Assembly: GCF_000425405.1 (NCBI RefSeq)
Contig: NZ_AUDJ01000001.1
Location: 434,001 to 498,000 of the forward strand
Source: Ferrimonas kyonanensis DSM 18153
GTDB lineage: Bacteria > Pseudomonadota > Gammaproteobacteria > Enterobacterales > Shewanellaceae
Direction of reading: 5' to 3'
Length of the DNA: 64,000 nt
In this document: piece by piece, positions 37,521-45,940 of the stretch
How the letters are laid out: every line of letters begins with the position of its first letter
How positions within the stretch are numbered: the stretch's first letter is position 1
Made by a program: the position numbers and the translations under genes
Notes under the pieces: generated by a model
What the model was told of the DNA's origin: nothing
Seen by the model: the letters and a program-made list of their open reading frames with translations, nothing else
Database searches by the model: none

Positions 37521-37792
37521 AGGCAGTTTCCATTGGCAATGTAGCCTAAGCATAGGTGCCCGCCGTCCAGCTCGCCAATGGCCTAGCCTGTCCGGGAGGG
37601 GTTTATTCGAGGTGCGGCGGGATTACTCGGGAGGCCGATTCCGACCTTTGCCGGTTGCGGGAGTCTCCGCCCTGATGAGGCGATGGTGTCGGGGAGCTGG
37701 CGGGAGGATGTTTCAGAGCCTGAGCGGCAATGGCGCTCGTTGCCATGGTTCTGTCAGCTTGGGGAGCAGCCGCGGATTCCGCGGCCACAGCA

Positions 37793-38101
37793 TCAGGCCA
37801 GGGCCAGCAGCAGGCCACCAATGGACAACGCCGCCTTGGCGTATTGACCGGCGGTGTAGGTGGGATCGTCAATCTCTTCGATGACGTCCGGGTGATCCAT
37901 GCCCAGTGCACCGTAGGTGAAGCTGGTCACCTCGTCCACATTGCTGCCTTTGTCGGCTGCCGCCGGGGCTGGGGTGGTCGCGGCGGCCGGGGAGGCGTTA
38001 ACCTGCGTGGCTGTGGATTCCGCGGCCTGGGGTTGTGGCCGTGCCGTTTTCGGCGTCAGGGACTGATACGCCTGAAGCGATGCTTGAGAACCAACCTGCA
38101 C
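37793..38101 (-). CDS. Conserved-looking small protein with C-terminal hydrophobic tail
   Basis: 102 residues from a GTG at 38101, which has AAAGGAG eight bases upstream; a TTG at 38137 would add 12 residues. It has a Ser/Gln N-terminus (MQVGSQASLQAYQSL), an Ala/Pro/Thr-rich disordered middle (about 20-50), and a well-structured end, VTSFTYGALGMDHPDVIEE, then GQYAKAALSIGGLLLALA, a tail that may insert in or lie on the membrane. Function unknown. The 272 bases between it and the next gene downstream hold no convincing gene; a 47-codon frame there has no ribosome site. Confidence 0.6.
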   Translation of the reverse strand: MQVGSQASLQAYQSLTPKTARPQPQAAESTATQVNASPAAATTPAPAAADKGSNVDEVTSFTYGALGMDHPDVIEEIDDPTYTAGQYAKAALSIGGLLLALA

Positions 38102-38507
38102 GAACGACACTCCTTTACTCTGACCAAATTTGGGCAACTTCAGCTACTGTACAGGTTATCGGTTTGAAATGCTGTGACTTTAGCAATCTTTGCATTGTCA
38201 GTATCGCTTTGGGGATAAATCAGCTCAGTTGCTAAGTAATAGCCGGTAATCGCAGTTTTGGGATCCCAAAACGTGCCCCAAATCACCCAAAAACGCACCC
38301 GATTAACGCTTGGGTAACGGTTTGGCTTCAAAGTGTGTGCATTTTCGCATCCAATTGGTTACCGTCTTGGTCGCTTTTGCTGCATGGATCACGGTTCGTT
38401 TTTTCGCCGTGTTTGCAACCGAGGTTGTCACGGTCTGTGGTTAGCCCGGCCAGTATCGTGTCCCTACCCAATAAAGGGTCCAATCAATGATGATGATTGA
38501 AAGGGAT
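38102..38507 (+). promoter_or_regulatory. Upstream region of the 11-haem cytochrome gene
   Basis: About 400 bases without a plus-strand gene. It includes an 18-bp perfect palindrome (38255-38272) followed by two more CCCAAA-type half-sites within 35 bases, and two consecutive ribosome-binding-like AAAGGG motifs before alternative ATGs at 38487 and 38508-38514. I saw no clear sigma-70 promoter and no FNR box. Confidence 0.5.
38255..38272. promoter_or_regulatory. 18-bp palindrome upstream of the cytochrome gene
   Basis: GTTTTGGGATCCCAAAAC, perfectly self-complementary. CCCAAA recurs nearby (at about 38279 and 38287), giving a cluster of half-sites. It has no T-run and is not placed as a terminator of the minus-strand gene, so an operator is the simplest reading. 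Confidence 0.45.
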
Positions 38508-40880
38508 ATGATGATGAACTCTCCAAAATTTAAGGTCGCAACCCTAGCGACCATGCTCACCCTGGCCTTGACGGGCTGTAGTGGTGACGACGGCAGTGAC
38601 GGTGCCCCCGGTACTCCCGGTGAAGACGGCAAACCCGGACTGATCATTGCTGACAGTGCCAAGAGCCTGGCAGTGACCGTGGATCAGATCCTGGTGGCCG
38701 ACGAGTCTAAGCTGACCTTTACCGTTCGTAATGAAGAAGATCTGCCGGTGGTTGGTCTGGATAAATTTGGCTTTATCCTCAGTGGACTGGAGCAGGGCAA
38801 AAACGGCGATGCCGATGCCTGGAAACTGCTGTCTTCCGAGGGATGCCCCGCCAGCAAGTACTCCAAGTGTGGCACTTTGGAAGACAACAAAGATGGCAGC
38901 TACAGCTATCTGTTTGACAAAGATGTAACCACTGAAGAGGCGTTTACTCTGGCCGATGACAAGACGCTGCGCCTGGTGGTTCGGGTTGGCGGTGAACAGG
39001 TGGGCGTGTCCGATGTGCCGTACATCAATGACGTTCATGACTTCCGTCTCGATGGCAATGCCGTGGCCTACACCAAGAATGTCGCCACGGTAGAGAACTG
39101 CGCCGGTTGTCACGATGACATCGCCATGCACGGTGGCAAGTACACCGAGGTGGAAACCTGCGTTGCCTGCCACGCCGATAACAAAGTGGGCGACGATGCG
39201 TTGTTTACCAACCTGGCCCACAAGGTTCACGTTGGGGTGATCGCCGCGCCAGTGGGCGGGTGTGACAACTGCCACATGGCCACCGATGGTGCGACCGACT
39301 TTGCCAACTGGAAACAGGTCCCAACCGCAGAATCTTGCTCGACCTGTCACGCCGATGTGGATTTTGAAACCGGCGCCAATCACGTCGGCGGGCCGCGAGA
39401 GGACAACAGTGCCTGTGCCGTGTGCCACTCCGAGTCGATGATCGAGATGAATCACCTGTCCACCTACAAGGGCCAGACCTCTCGTCGTGAGAACGTCCAC
39501 CTGACGGTGACGGATGCCAAGATGGTGGCGGCGCCACAGGCACAGGAAAACATCGATGCCGGCCTGGATACCGCCAACACTGGCTATGTGCAACTGACCG
39601 TCGACATTCGTGACAAAGACGGCCAGAGCATGAACCTGCAGCTGGATAAGGCCGATTTCTTCTACTACTCCGAGTTTTACATCAACTGGGGTGGCCATGA
39701 TATGGCCATGGAGCGCGGTAAGATTCTGCGGGTGTTTACCAATAAGGAGCTGTACCCGGGTTACGTGGATAAGCCTATCGTACTCAACTACGAAAACGGT
39801 GAAACCACCTTTGAGATTGGTCCGTTCGAGATGACCGATGCCTTCGATGGTGACTTGAGCGCCAGCTACGGCATGGTGACGCCGCGGATCTGGTTCTGCA
39901 TGGATGAGACCGGCACCACCATCCAGTCTTGTTCTGAAACGGCCAGTGTCTGGGGTCAAGGTGCGGCGGGCTACAACTGGCTGCACTTCTTTGACGACCA
40001 GGGCATGCTTAACGAGCGTCCTCGCCGCCAGGTGGTGACCAATGAGAAGTGTGGTTCTTGCCACGGTACCACCACTCGCGAAAGCGACGGCATGGTACAG
40101 ATGACCCTGAACTGCCGCAGCTGCCACCCGGTAACCAAGACCGATTCCGAGTTCTTCGGCACCACTTGTGCCTCCGGTTCGCTGGACAAAGACGGTGATG
40201 GCAGCCTGGACGAACAGGTAATGCTGAAAAACCTGATGCCTCGGGGCGAGCGTGACTGGACCACGGCGTCTAACGCCGGCGAAGAGTGTCTGGCCTGCCA
40301 CAACGCCAACAACCCGCCGACTCAGGTGATCCGTGATTCCCACACTAAGCAAGGCGATGCGGACTACGTTGAGCAGCTGACCATGAGCCACCCGGATCAT
40401 AAGGTCTGGATTCACGCCATGCACGCCAACAACCGCGCCAACCAGGGCGGCGAAGGCTGGGTTCGTAACGTCGAGTACTCCGCCGATCTGGCCAACTGCG
40501 TTAAGTGTCACGAGGGTGACAGCTTCGATACCAAGTACCTGGTCGGCCGTAAGCCTCTGGCACTGGATCTGGACTACATGGACACCTACGACGGCCTGGA
40601 TCCGGCCGATGGCAAAGACACCAGCGGCAACAAGCGTTACGCCGTCGATGCCAAAGCCGATGCCTACGTGTCTCCGACTGCGGCCGTGTGCCTGAGTTGT
40701 CACGGTAAGCGTGCCCCTGAAGCCGGTGAAGATCGCCGTCAGGTACGCAAAGACGTGGTGGCCCACATGAAGCAAAACGGAGCCCAATTCGGCGTCACCG
40801 AAGGTGAGTACACCGGCGAGGAATCCTGCGCCGTGTGTCACGACCTGGGTAACCTGAAGACGGTCCATGGCCTGAACTAA
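38508..40880 (+). CDS. Outer-membrane 11-haem c-type cytochrome lipoprotein (OmcA/MtrC/UndA family)
   Basis: Cell-surface electron-transfer protein of about 790 residues. Signal peptide with lipobox LALTGC, then a short collagen-like Gly-X-Y tract (GSDGAPGTPGEDGKPG). I count eleven CXXCH haem sites: five in the N-terminal half (at about 39099, 39159, 39262, 39334, 39412) and six in the C-terminal half (40050, 40112, 40287, 40496, 40687, 40826). Family members alternate two beta-barrel and two five- or six-haem domains; MtrC and OmcA have ten haems, UndA eleven, so this is UndA-like. Likely role: passing electrons to iron or manganese oxides. No mtrA/mtrB partners adjoin it. Two ribosome sites serve ATGs at 38487 and 38508-38514; I prefer the later one for a normal signal peptide. 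Confidence 0.92.
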   Translation: MMMNSPKFKVATLATMLTLALTGCSGDDGSDGAPGTPGEDGKPGLIIADSAKSLAVTVDQILVADESKLTFTVRNEEDLPVVGLDKFGFILSGLEQGKNGDADAWKLLSSEGCPASKYSKCGTLEDNKDGSYSYLFDKDVTTEEAFTLADDKTLRLVVRVGGEQVGVSDVPYINDVHDFRLDGNAVAYTKNVATVENCAGCHDDIAMHGGKYTEVETCVACHADNKVGDDALFTNLAHKVHVGVIAAPVGGCDNCHMATDGATDFANWKQVPTAESCSTCHADVDFETGANHVGGPREDNSACAVCHSESMIEMNHLSTYKGQTSRRENVHLTVTDAKMVAAPQAQENIDAGLDTANTGYVQLTVDIRDKDGQSMNLQLDKADFFYYSEFYINWGGHDMAMERGKILRVFTNKELYPGYVDKPIVLNYENGETTFEIGPFEMTDAFDGDLSASYGMVTPRIWFCMDETGTTIQSCSETASVWGQGAAGYNWLHFFDDQGMLNERPRRQVVTNEKCGSCHGTTTRESDGMVQMTLNCRSCHPVTKTDSEFFGTTCASGSLDKDGDGSLDEQVMLKNLMPRGERDWTTASNAGEECLACHNANNPPTQVIRDSHTKQGDADYVEQLTMSHPDHKVWIHAMHANNRANQGGEGWVRNVEYSADLANCVKCHEGDSFDTKYLVGRKPLALDLDYMDTYDGLDPADGKDTSGNKRYAVDAKADAYVSPTAAVCLSCHGKRAPEAGEDRRQVRKDVVAHMKQNGAQFGVTEGEYTGEESCAVCHDLGNLKTVHGLN

Positions 40881-40932
40881 GGCCTTTGGGCGGCCGTTGC
40901 CGGTCGCCCAGTTTTCCCTGTACTGCGATACT

Positions 40933-40962
40933 GGCCCGGGCTTCATCACCCGGGCCTTTTTT
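40933..40962 (+). terminator. Intrinsic terminator of the cytochrome gene
   Basis: GGCCCGGG / CCCGGGCC perfect stem with 8-base loop and six Ts. Confidence 0.93.
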
Positions 40963-41092
40963 GCTCCGCCGAAAGAGTTTCGAAATTCAGAACTGCATCA
41001 TGCTAAATCTGAAACAGAGCCCGTATGATTGGGCTGTGCGGCGGTTACCGTACGGTATCCCGGTGGTGAACACGGGGTTAGAGAGGATTGAA

Positions 41093-42400
41093 TTGAAGTT
41101 ATCCAAGCATCTGACTATCGACGAAGAGCGTCGCGAGCTTATTGATCATAAGCTGAATCAGACGCATCCCTTGTCCTTTGCCGAGTTGGCTATCCTGACG
41201 CTGTTGCTGCAGGAGCACGGCGGTGTGGTCGACAAACAGACCCTGACCGATGCCGGCTGGCCCGGACGGGTGGTGGCCCAGTCGTCACTGACGCAGTGTG
41301 TCAGTACTCTGAGGCGCAAGTTGGCCGGGCACCCGGAGGTTGAACTAAAAACCATTCCCCGCTATGGCTATAGCTTGTGCTGCACACAGGCGGCACCTGC
41401 TGAGGTGGCTCCGTCTCCGGAGCCTCGGCGACCGCAGTTGAATCAGGCCCAGCCGGGGCGAGCCCGTCCACGCTGGCGATGGCTGACCCTGCCTGCGGTG
41501 CTGATTCTGGTGGCCTTTTTGCACTTGAGTGGCACATTGACCCAGATCACCGACTGGGTATTGCTGATGAATCAGCCCGGTGTGGCGGAGATCGAAGCGG
41601 ATCGGATGCGGGTTGGTTCCCACCCTAACCAGGTGCATCGGGTGGTGTTTGAAGATGAAACTGCGGTGGAGCAGGTGTCGCCGCAGCAGTTTATCGCCAA
41701 CTGGCAGCGTGCCGATGAGATGCTGCCGGAGGTGCGTCCACAGCAGAGCTACCTGAAACAGAGCGCCGATTTTGACTCCATCGCCCTGTGCGCCGATTAC
41801 GACGGCCAGTGCCGGGATCGGCAACCGCTGAACCTGGTGCGTCGCCATGATCAGCAGCCGCCGCTGGATCTGAAGTGGCTGCAGGAAACCAAGTTGCGCA
41901 TGGAGCAGGTGACCTACAACAAGATTCTGCTGGATCGATTCGATGGCCCGACAGAGGGCATGTTGGAAGACGTCTACCGGGCCGATGTTTATTACTACGG
42001 CGACAGCGATAACGTGGTCCGTGGGGATCTGCGCTTTTCGGTGTTGTATCAGTCTGATAATCACGGCCAACTGCTGGTGGCGGCCTGTTTTACCGATGCG
42101 GTCAACAAAGAGATCAGCATGCGTTACGAGTTCTCTGGTCCGTTCCGGGTACAGCAACGCACCGTTGACGGCAAAGCGGTGAAGCGGTTTCTGATCGACG
42201 TCGACAACCAGAACTTCCGTCGACCCGAGCAGTTATCTGAAGAGGGGGCGGTGATCTACCGTGAGATTCAGCGGGCGGTGCTGTCGAAGAAGCAGATGAC
42301 CCTGCACCAGCTGTATGAAGACGATCAGAGCGGCGTTTGGAGCCTGCCGCTGTGGGGTGAGACCGTGGTCTGGGCCCACCGCGCCAAGCTGACGCTGTAA
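41093..42400 (+). CDS. ToxR/CadC-type membrane-bound transcriptional regulator
   Basis: One-component membrane regulator: cytoplasmic OmpR-type winged helix (about 1-100, with LSFAELAILTLLLQEHGGVVDKQTLTDAGWPGRVVAQSSLTQ split around the recognition helix VSTLRRKLAG, and the terminal IPRYGYSL hairpin), proline-rich linker, one membrane helix (LTLPAVLILVAFLHLSGTL, about 140-158) and a periplasmic domain of about 275 residues of no known family. I chose the TTG at 41093 because GAGAGGA lies six bases upstream; an ATG at 41000 would add 31 residues. It follows the cytochrome gene, separated by a terminator, and may control it or sense redox or envelope conditions; this is inference. Confidence 0.85.
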   Translation: MKLSKHLTIDEERRELIDHKLNQTHPLSFAELAILTLLLQEHGGVVDKQTLTDAGWPGRVVAQSSLTQCVSTLRRKLAGHPEVELKTIPRYGYSLCCTQAAPAEVAPSPEPRRPQLNQAQPGRARPRWRWLTLPAVLILVAFLHLSGTLTQITDWVLLMNQPGVAEIEADRMRVGSHPNQVHRVVFEDETAVEQVSPQQFIANWQRADEMLPEVRPQQSYLKQSADFDSIALCADYDGQCRDRQPLNLVRRHDQQPPLDLKWLQETKLRMEQVTYNKILLDRFDGPTEGMLEDVYRADVYYYGDSDNVVRGDLRFSVLYQSDNHGQLLVAACFTDAVNKEISMRYEFSGPFRVQQRTVDGKAVKRFLIDVDNQNFRRPEQLSEEGAVIYREIQRAVLSKKQMTLHQLYEDDQSGVWSLPLWGETVVWAHRAKLTL

Positions 42401-42414
42401 TCGACCGCAGCATG

Positions 42415-42443
42415 AAAAAAGGGCCCTCTGGCCCTTTTTTTTG
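42415..42443. terminator. Convergent bidirectional terminator
   Basis: Six As, stem AGGGCC / GGCCCT with CTCT loop, eight Ts. Confidence 0.93.
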
Positions 42444-42456
42444 GTCGGCGTAAGTC

Positions 42457-42696
42457 TCAGTCCCGAATCACCTTGATGTCGGTGAACCCTTTCTGACGAA
42501 TGTAGGTGTCGCGGAAGTTGCGGACGGTTTTTTTGTCGCGGGTGGACATCTTCACCGCCTGCTCCATGTTGAGGTAATCACTGGTGTCGATTCCCTCGGC
42601 GGCGGCCACGGCTTCAAAGGCGTCGTGGTACTGGTCATTGGCGTAGCCGATGCTCTTATTCACTCCCTTGAAGGTGTAGTTGATGGTCAGGGCCAT
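42457..42696 (-). CDS. DUF2960 family protein
   Basis: 79-residue cytoplasmic protein matching DUF2960, a family found in Vibrio, Shewanella and relatives, function unknown. The signature is a beta hairpin MALTINYTFKGVNKSIGYAN followed by helices with AAAEGIDTSDYLNMEQAV. Its ATG overlaps the stop of the upstream CvfB-like gene (TAATG), so translation is coupled; this pairing with an RNA-binding protein may be functionally meaningful. Confidence 0.85.
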   Translation of the reverse strand: MALTINYTFKGVNKSIGYANDQYHDAFEAVAAAEGIDTSDYLNMEQAVKMSTRDKKTVRNFRDTYIRQKGFTDIKVIRD

Positions 42697-43535
42697 TACT
42701 GTTTCTCCTTCAGGCGGATACCATCGTTATCAATGCTGATTCTGCCGGATTTAAACAGGCCGCCGATGGTGCGTTTGTACATCTTCTTGCTGACTTTATA
42801 CAGCCGCTTGATCGCCTCAGGATCCGCCTTATCCCCTAGCGGGCTGAAACCGTTGTTGCGCTGCAGGTGATCCAGCACCTGCTGGCTCAGTTGGTCCAGC
42901 GCTTCGTTGACCGGTGGATTCAGAGTCAGATCGATGCCGCCGTCCTCGCGTACCCACTTAACGTAGCCTTTCATCCGTTGACCCACCCGGGCGTCTTTAA
43001 ACAACTCATTGTGGTACAGGATGCCCCAGTAGCTGTCGTTGACGATGGCCTTAAAGCCCAGATCGGTGTTGTTGGTCAGCATCAGGTCGACCTCCTGCAT
43101 CTTGCGGAAGCGGCCGGGGCGCTCAGACACAAAGCGATCCAGTTTGCTGGAGGCGGCCAGACGTTCGGTGTGGCGATCCTGATAGACGTACACCACGTAG
43201 TGGCGGCCCTTTTCCATTGGCACTTTTTGCTGGTTATAAGGCACCAGCAGGTCTTTATCCAGCCCCCAGTCCATAAAGGCGCCGGCGTTGTTGATGTCCA
43301 CCACCTGCAACAGGGCAAACTCGCCCAGGCAGGCTTTGGCCTTCTGAGTGGTGGCGATCAGCTGATCGTTGGAATCGAAATAGATGAACACCTCGATCTC
43401 GGTGCCGACAGCCGCGCCTTCGGGCACGAACTTGTTGGGAAGCAGGATGTTGCCAAAGCTATCGCCGTCAAGAAAGACGCCGTAATCGCTGAGGCGAACG
43501 ACTTTGAGCCGATTGTACTGACCAATTTTAACCAT
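42696..43535 (-). CDS. CvfB-family S1-like RNA-binding protein (YitL-like)
   Basis: 279 residues with successive S1-like beta-barrel domains and a C-terminal winged helix, as in CvfB/YitL. Evidence: N-terminal MVKIGQYNRLKVVRLSDYGVFLDGDSFGNILLP is S1-like; a second unit is QVVDINNAGAFMDWGLDKDLLVP; a third is KAIVNDSYWGILYHNELF...GQRMKGYVKWVREDGGIDLTL; the end IKRLYKVSKKMYKRTIGGLFKSGRISID is the winged helix. In Staphylococcus CvfB affects virulence gene expression; in gammaproteobacteria the role is unknown. An open frame extends further upstream, but MVKIGQYN matches the family start. A 220-base gap precedes yceI. Confidence 0.88.
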   Translation of the reverse strand: MVKIGQYNRLKVVRLSDYGVFLDGDSFGNILLPNKFVPEGAAVGTEIEVFIYFDSNDQLIATTQKAKACLGEFALLQVVDINNAGAFMDWGLDKDLLVPYNQQKVPMEKGRHYVVYVYQDRHTERLAASSKLDRFVSERPGRFRKMQEVDLMLTNNTDLGFKAIVNDSYWGILYHNELFKDARVGQRMKGYVKWVREDGGIDLTLNPPVNEALDQLSQQVLDHLQRNNGFSPLGDKADPEAIKRLYKVSKKMYKRTIGGLFKSGRISIDNDGIRLKEKQ

Positions 43536-43701
43536 GGTGATGTAACTGTCCGAATAATGCCAAAGGCGCGCAGCGTCGGTATGACCTGCCAGCGACGGGC
43601 CGCGTTCAGCCAGTGGTGGCGTCGCGGGGAGGAAGATCTGCGCCAGAATGGCACTGATTATATCAAACTGGTGGGGGATGTGCGCGGTTGAGGTCGCCAC
43701 C

Positions 43702-43723
43702 CAGGCCGGATGGCACCGGCCTG
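43702..43723. terminator. Hairpin between yceI and the CvfB-like gene
   Basis: CAGGCCGG / CCGGCCTG perfect 8-bp stem with 6-base loop just beyond the yceI stop. No T-run, so a rho-independent role is doubtful. Confidence 0.45.
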
Positions 43724-43755
43724 GACAGGATGATGAAGTTGGCGGGGCTGGCTGG

Positions 43756-44322
43756 TTACAGCTTGATGCCCTCGACATGGAGATCGATCTGCACCTCGGC
43801 AGATTGAGGGCCCAGATCCATGGGAATGCCAAACTCCTTCATGGTCAGGGTGGTGCTGCCGGCGAAACCGACGCGTTCACCGCCCCAGGGGTCCTTGCCT
43901 TCGCCAATCTTGGTGACGTCGATGGCGATGGGCTTGGTGACACCGCGTAGAGTGAAGTCGCCATACAGGGTGCCGGACATATCGTCCTTAGCCTTGTAAG
44001 AGGTGCTGTTGAAGGTCGCTTTCGGATAGGTGCTGACCTCCAGGAAATCTTCTCCTCGAATGTGCTTGTCCCGTTCGGCGTGGTTGGAGTTCACGCTCTT
44101 GGTGTCGATGCTGACCCGAAAGGCACTGGGTTGGGTGCCGTCGTAGCTGAAGCTGCCGTTGAAGGTGTCGAAGCGACCGATGACCCAACTGTAGCCCAGG
44201 TGATTGATTTTAAAGTTGACCGAGGCATGAGCGCCCTTGGTGTCGATGGCATAGTCGTCGGCCAGGGCCAGGTTGCTTAGGGTCAGAGTGGCGCCCAGTA
44301 GGGCGGCGTTGATCAGTTTCAT
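43756..44322 (-). CDS. yceI: YceI-family periplasmic lipid-binding protein
   Basis: 188 residues with a signal peptide (MKLINAALLGATLTLSNLALA, cleavage before DDYAID) and a YceI beta-barrel (lipocalin-like, binds polyisoprenoids in characterised members). Seen: GAHASVNFKINHLGYSWVIGRF, FDTFNGSF, DFLEVSTYPKATFNS, and the closing LTMKEFGIPMDLGPQSAEVQIDL. Its ATG overlaps the stop of the cytochrome b561 gene upstream (ATGA), the same yceJ-yceI arrangement as E. coli, which suggests a shared redox or quinone-linked role. Confidence 0.93.
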   Translation of the reverse strand: MKLINAALLGATLTLSNLALADDYAIDTKGAHASVNFKINHLGYSWVIGRFDTFNGSFSYDGTQPSAFRVSIDTKSVNSNHAERDKHIRGEDFLEVSTYPKATFNSTSYKAKDDMSGTLYGDFTLRGVTKPIAIDVTKIGEGKDPWGGERVGFAGSTTLTMKEFGIPMDLGPQSAEVQIDLHVEGIKL

Positions 44323-44888
44323 AGTGTTGCTCTCTCTTTAGTTTGCGGTGAAATCATTCGACCCAGGGTGTTGTCCCGGTCGAGGAATTGGTGTTTTACG
44401 GCCGCCAGTCCGTGTCCGGCGGCCAGGACGATCAGGCTCCAGGCGGCGTAGGCGTGCACGGTGCCGGCGAGCTCTTCCTGCTGTGGCAGGCCATGGATCA
44501 GCGCCGGAATGCTGAACCAATTGAAGATGTCGATGGCACGGCCATCGGCGGTGGAGATCAGATAGCCGGATACCATCAGCGTCAGCAGCAGCAGGTAGAT
44601 GGCGCCGTGACCCAGTTTGGCGGCAACCTGGGTGGCCCGGCCCTGACCGGCGGGGGCGTTAGGCGATGGATTGCTGAAGCGCCACCACAGTCGGAACAGG
44701 GTCGCCAGCAGTAACAGCATGCCCAGGCTCTTATGGATCAGCGGCGCTTCCCGGTACCAGGGGTGGTAATAGGTCAGTTCCACCATGTACAGCCCCAGGC
44801 CAAACAGGCCGAACACCGCCAGAGCCGACAGCCAGTGCAGGGCGATGGTGATCCAGCCGTAGCGGTCTTGTGTATTGCGTAACATCAC
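44319..44888 (-). CDS. yceJ: Cytochrome b561 (YceJ/CybB type)
   Basis: Four-helix dihaem b-type cytochrome of the inner membrane, 189 residues, thought to move electrons from quinol; some homologues (CybB) act as superoxide:quinone oxidoreductases. Histidines that could bind haem are visible in TIALHWLSALAVFG, PLIHKSLGMLLLL, VHAYAAWSLIVLAAGHGLAAVKHQF. The start is MMLRNTQDRYGW. It overlaps yceI by four bases. No other electron-transport gene lies beside it. Confidence 0.92.
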   Translation of the reverse strand: MMLRNTQDRYGWITIALHWLSALAVFGLFGLGLYMVELTYYHPWYREAPLIHKSLGMLLLLATLFRLWWRFSNPSPNAPAGQGRATQVAAKLGHGAIYLLLLTLMVSGYLISTADGRAIDIFNWFSIPALIHGLPQQEELAGTVHAYAAWSLIVLAAGHGLAAVKHQFLDRDNTLGRMISPQTKERATL

Positions 44889-45052
44889 ACTGTCTCCGTA
44901 ATTTGAGTGTTGGCTGTCATTTTAATTGCATCAAAGAGAATGAAAATTGCAAAAATGCGGCCAAAACGTTCGATTTTGTTGGTTTTGTCTTGCGTCGTGG
45001 TGACGGTCGGAGTAGGGTGTTGAATATTGTATGCAAAGTGGGTGAGTCAACT

Positions 45053-45940
45053 ATGTGGGGAAAATCAGGGCGTTGGGCGGTAGGACTGATGCTGACATCG
45101 ACATTGGTCTGGGCTGAACCGGGGCCGACGTCAGCGACGGTCGATCAGGTATTGAGTCAGCAACATCGCTGCAGTGCGACGCTGCTGCTGCGTTCGCAGG
45201 CCCTGACTCGCGAGCAGCAGCATCAGGCTTGTGAGCGACTCCTGGTACAGGAGGCGCGCTTTCATCAGTTATTTGGCACCGAAGGTTCACCGGTTGCCGA
45301 TGATCACAACCTGGCCATGCGGGCCAACGTCTACCGCGATCGCGACAGCTATGTGGCCCATGTAACGAAGCACTTCGATGTCCCCAGTGATAATGGCGGC
45401 ATGTACCTTGAGGGCGCGCCGTCTCAGCCAGGCAATCAGGCAGAGTTTGTGGCCTACCAGAAACAGGGGGTGATCTGGAACCTCAACCATGAATACGTCC
45501 ACTATCTGGATGGGCGTTTCAACTTGTACGGGGATTTCTGCATGAACCTGCACGATGACCACAGTGCCCCGGAGTATTGCCCGCAGCCGACGCCGCCGCT
45601 GCCGCATCTGGTGTGGTGGAGTGAAGGCGTGGCCGAATACATTGCCAAGGGGCAGAACAACCCCAAGGCACTGGCGCTGGCAGGTGAGGGAGGCTACAGC
45701 CTCAGCGAGTTGTTTAACACCAGTTATAACGTCAATGGCGGCAGCGACAGGGTCTACCGCTGGGGCTACCTGGCGGTGCGGTATATGATGGAACAGCAGC
45801 GCCCTCGGGTGGAACAGATGCTGACCCTGACCCGCCGTGGAGATTATTTGGGTTATCAGCAACTGGTGGCGGAATGGGGTCAGCAAATGGATCCGGATTT
45901 TGAGCGCTGGCTGATTGAGCTCGGGCGCATAACGAATTAA
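45053..45940 (+). CDS. Miniature M9-type (collagenase-like) zinc peptidase, secreted
   Basis: 295 residues with a signal peptide (to about AEPGPT, residue 21). The gluzincin motif is HEYVH (146-150) in NHEYVHYLDGRFNLYGDF, and the third ligand Glu is in WWSEGVAEYIAKG (E191; E195 also possible), the arrangement of the M9 collagenase catalytic core. Vibrio and Clostridium collagenases are much larger, with an activator domain and PKD/PPC domains; none are present here. It has four cysteines in the mature part. The ATG was chosen for the signal peptide; no strong ribosome site is seen. Whether it cuts collagen or another protein is open. Confidence 0.82.
   Translation: MWGKSGRWAVGLMLTSTLVWAEPGPTSATVDQVLSQQHRCSATLLLRSQALTREQQHQACERLLVQEARFHQLFGTEGSPVADDHNLAMRANVYRDRDSYVAHVTKHFDVPSDNGGMYLEGAPSQPGNQAEFVAYQKQGVIWNLNHEYVHYLDGRFNLYGDFCMNLHDDHSAPEYCPQPTPPLPHLVWWSEGVAEYIAKGQNNPKALALAGEGGYSLSELFNTSYNVNGGSDRVYRWGYLAVRYMMEQQRPRVEQMLTLTRRGDYLGYQQLVAEWGQQMDPDFERWLIELGRITN

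Noticed and set aside
37603-37743. 47-codon frame downstream of the small protein at 37793
   Set aside because: No ribosome site, low-complexity Ser/Pro/Arg composition, overlaps another frame.
38544-40949. 801-codon open frame antisense to the cytochrome gene
   Set aside because: Shadow of the CXXCH-rich gene; no ribosome site or domain.
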